A stretch of DNA of 6,724 bases from Actinomycetota bacterium (GTDB lineage Bacteria; Actinomycetota; Actinomycetes; Streptosporangiales; Streptosporangiaceae). Shown here one piece after another: positions 5,221 through 6,724 of the stretch. Every line of letters begins with the position of its first letter. The stretch's first letter is position 1. The position numbers and the translations under genes were made by a program. The stretch lies in contig PLIQ01000421.1 of assembly GCA_003140115.1 (NCBI GenBank), positions 1 through 6,724 on the forward strand, in the 5' to 3' direction. The notes beneath the pieces are model-generated. The model saw only the letters and a program-made list of their open reading frames with translations. It made no database searches and was not told the origin of the DNA.

Positions 5221-6414
5221 TCAGGCAGGGGTCCCGCCAGTGACGGCATCGACTCCCTCGAGGGTGCAGGTATGCAGGGCGGCGATGGAAGCCCGGACCG
5301 GCTCGTAGCGAAGGGTCTGGTACATGTCGTTTCCGCGTCCGGTGTAATCCTGGAATCGTCGGCCGATGCGGATGAGGAAAAGCCGGACCGGCGAAATGTA
5401 GATCCAGAAGGTCCACCCGACATAAAGGTCATGGCCGTGCGGGAAGCAGGAGACGTAACCGGCGAAATACCCGCGGCGCAATTCCAGGTAGTCGCGGCGC
5501 TCTTCGCCGGGAGGGGCCAGCGTGCGCAGCCCGAGGCTGTCATGAGGGGTTGCATGCCGTTCCAGGGCCTGCTGGACACGTTCCAGGGCCGAGGCGCCTG
5601 CCGGAGCCTGGAAGGTCAGCACCCGGCTCCACTGGCCGAGGAGAGCCGGGACCGGCATGAAAAGGAACATCGCCATCAGCGCAGCCGTGATGAGCAAATC
5701 GATAATCTCCACGGCGCTAAAGACACCGCCTCCGTTCGCCAGGGCGGCAAAGCCTCCACCTGAGATGGTAATAATGAAGGCCAGCACGAACAGGGCGAAG
5801 TCGATCACGCTGGACACTGCGAAGTAAAGCCCGAACCGGCGCGCCAGCTGCCAGAAGAAGCGGCTGTTGGAAAGCGGGTCGAGGGTCGCCGACACGCCTA
5901 GGGCCGCGTAGTCCATTCGGCGGTCATCGGCCGTGATGTACGACTGTGGATCGGCGGCCGCGGCGATGCTCTCGGCTTGGTCCCGCGGGCTGGCGACGCG
6001 CACCCGCGTGTCCCCGCTCGCCGCTGCGGCAAAGGATTCAGCGGGGCGGGCTGACGCCCGTGCCGACCTCGGAGCCTCCGATGTCGCGCTGGCCGGGGCG
6101 GGCCGTGGTCTCGTCTTGGCACTAGCCGGCCAGCCGTCCCACCCGCCATCGTGCGTGCCACGAGGTTCCGGTACGTCCCGGCTCTCCTGGCGATGGTCAC
6201 GAACGGGCCGCCGAGGATAGGCGGACCGGTCCGCCTCGTCCGCCTGGCTGATGCGGCTTGTTGCCCACCCTGACCGTTCAGCTTGGCCATTGGCCGATGT
6301 CGCCGTCGATTCGATGGTCTGCGTGGCGTGGACCCTTACCGGATGCGCGCATGTTCCGCAATAAAGGTCCCTTGGATCTGGCGATGAGCCGCAATTAGGG
6401 CATGACAAAGACAT
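5221..6414 (-). CDS. Zinc-ribbon membrane protein, function unknown
   Basis: A 397-aa protein of unknown function. The ATG at 6414 is supported by AAGGAGGA at 6418-6425, a near-perfect ribosome binding site. Residues 5-22 form a zinc ribbon, CPNCG then YCGTC (ligands C5, C8, C19, C22). Residues about 30-165 are a disordered, Ala/Arg/Ser-rich linker. The C-terminal half is the folded part: hydrophobic helices at about 194-217 and 232-260, an amphipathic or hydrophobic segment at about 331-350 (WTFWIYISPVRLFLIRIG), and a conserved-looking soluble end (YEPVRASIAALHTCTLEGVDA). There is no signal peptide. With two helices, both the zinc ribbon and the C terminus should face the cytoplasm. N-terminal zinc ribbons on bacterial membrane proteins are common, and their partners are mostly unknown. 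The gene stands alone, ending at the convergent hairpin. I recognise the architecture but no named family. Confidence 0.85.
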   Translation of the reverse strand: MSLSCPNCGSSPDPRDLYCGTCAHPVRVHATQTIESTATSANGQAERSGWATSRISQADEADRSAYPRRPVRDHRQESRDVPEPRGTHDGGWDGWPASAKTRPRPAPASATSEAPRSARASARPAESFAAAASGDTRVRVASPRDQAESIAAAADPQSYITADDRRMDYAALGVSATLDPLSNSRFFWQLARRFGLYFAVSSVIDFALFVLAFIITISGGGFAALANGGGVFSAVEIIDLLITAALMAMFLFMPVPALLGQWSRVLTFQAPAGASALERVQQALERHATPHDSLGLRTLAPPGEERRDYLELRRGYFAGYVSCFPHGHDLYVGWTFWIYISPVRLFLIRIGRRFQDYTGRGNDMYQTLRYEPVRASIAALHTCTLEGVDAVTGGTPA

Positions 6415-6724
6415 TGCTCCTCCTTGTTCCTGCGATCAAGCCGAAGTGGCGGGAATTCCGCGCATAGACTTTGCGCCAGCGGAGCTGACGTCCGTGTGCG
6501 CACCGGGCCGAAGCGATCCCTTAAGCTCGGCCATCCAGGCTTGGCATCCCGACACCCCTCCCTGCCGTCGCTTTGTGTCGTTGGTGCTTCACTTACGGGA
6601 CCAGAGGGCGGATCGGTTCGCTCGGTCGGCATGTTCTTTCCGGCATCAGGCCATCCAGGAGCACGGCTGCTAGCACGCCGGACCGGGTTGCGACGTGATG
6701 CCGGCTCCACGCGATCGCGAGCAG
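6415..6724. other. Upstream region of the zinc-ribbon gene, no supported gene
   Basis: These 310 bases hold the ribosome binding site of the minus-strand zinc-ribbon gene (6418-6425) and presumably its promoter, but I could not identify a convincing -10/-35 pair. Open frames on both strands exist, but none has a recognisable domain, a good ribosome binding site or normal protein composition. An 11-bp direct repeat (ggccatccagg at 6529-6539 and 6649-6659) and a 9-bp inverted repeat (6640-6648 and 6696-6704) are present; both are short enough to be chance. Confidence 0.5.

Noticed and set aside
5168..5308. 46-aa plus-strand frame with GTG start and an AAGGGGGA run just upstream
   Set aside because: The Shine-Dalgarno-like run is attractive, but the peptide has no recognisable features, follows a probable terminator, and overlaps the 3' end of the minus-strand zinc-ribbon gene.
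6529..6704. 11-bp direct repeat and 9-bp inverted repeat, considered as mobile-element ends
   Set aside because: They are too short and unsupported by a transposase or target duplication; chance occurrence is likely in this base composition.
6336..6710. 124-codon minus-strand frame over the upstream region of the zinc-ribbon gene
   Set aside because: It overlaps the zinc-ribbon start in another frame, lacks a ribosome binding site and shows no domain.

Overview
The window comes from a very GC-rich genome. Third codon positions are almost all G or C, GTG starts are used alongside ATG, and every recognisable protein looks actinobacterial. The pairing of a ROK glucokinase with a small Cys-motif protein just upstream, and a phosphofructokinase close by, resembles the glkA neighbourhood of Streptomyces and its relatives. 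A non-Streptomyces high-GC actinomycete (for example of the Streptosporangiales type) is my best guess, but the genus cannot be fixed from this sequence.

Layout. (1) Positions 1-1943, plus strand, look like one operon: the C-terminal part of a metallophosphoesterase, a 167-aa protein with a Cys-x2-Cys-x2-Cys motif, and a ROK-family glucokinase (glkA) whose GTG start overlaps the previous stop. (2) Positions 1940-3634, minus strand: an alpha/beta hydrolase of the Est30 or monoacylglycerol-lipase type, followed by a small membrane protein whose acidic linker is built from 18-bp tandem repeats. The stop codons of this membrane protein and of glkA overlap tail to tail. (3) Positions 3824-4864, plus strand: a 346-aa 6-phosphofructokinase whose two phosphoryl-donor selectivity positions match the pyrophosphate-dependent type. 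Its start looks leaderless or nearly so. (4) Positions 4865-5220: no intact gene, but a decayed fragment of an alpha/beta hydrolase reads through it in one frame, with an internal stop and an apparent internal deletion. It is followed by a perfect 17-bp inverted repeat that probably acts as a bidirectional terminator. (5) Positions 5221-6414, minus strand: a 397-aa zinc-ribbon membrane protein of unknown function with a strong ribosome binding site. (6) Positions 6415-6724: probably its upstream region, with no gene I can support.

Together, glkA and the phosphofructokinase supply the two kinase steps of upper glycolysis (glucose to glucose-6-phosphate, and fructose-6-phosphate to fructose-1,6-bisphosphate). 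The small protein upstream of glkA may affect glucokinase level or activity, as its Streptomyces positional counterpart has been reported to do. The remaining genes are less clearly connected. I found no CRISPR array, intact insertion sequence, tRNA, rRNA or defence system. The most interesting points are the PPi-type residues in the phosphofructokinase, the hydrolase fossil beside the strong hairpin, and the in-frame 18-bp repeat array.
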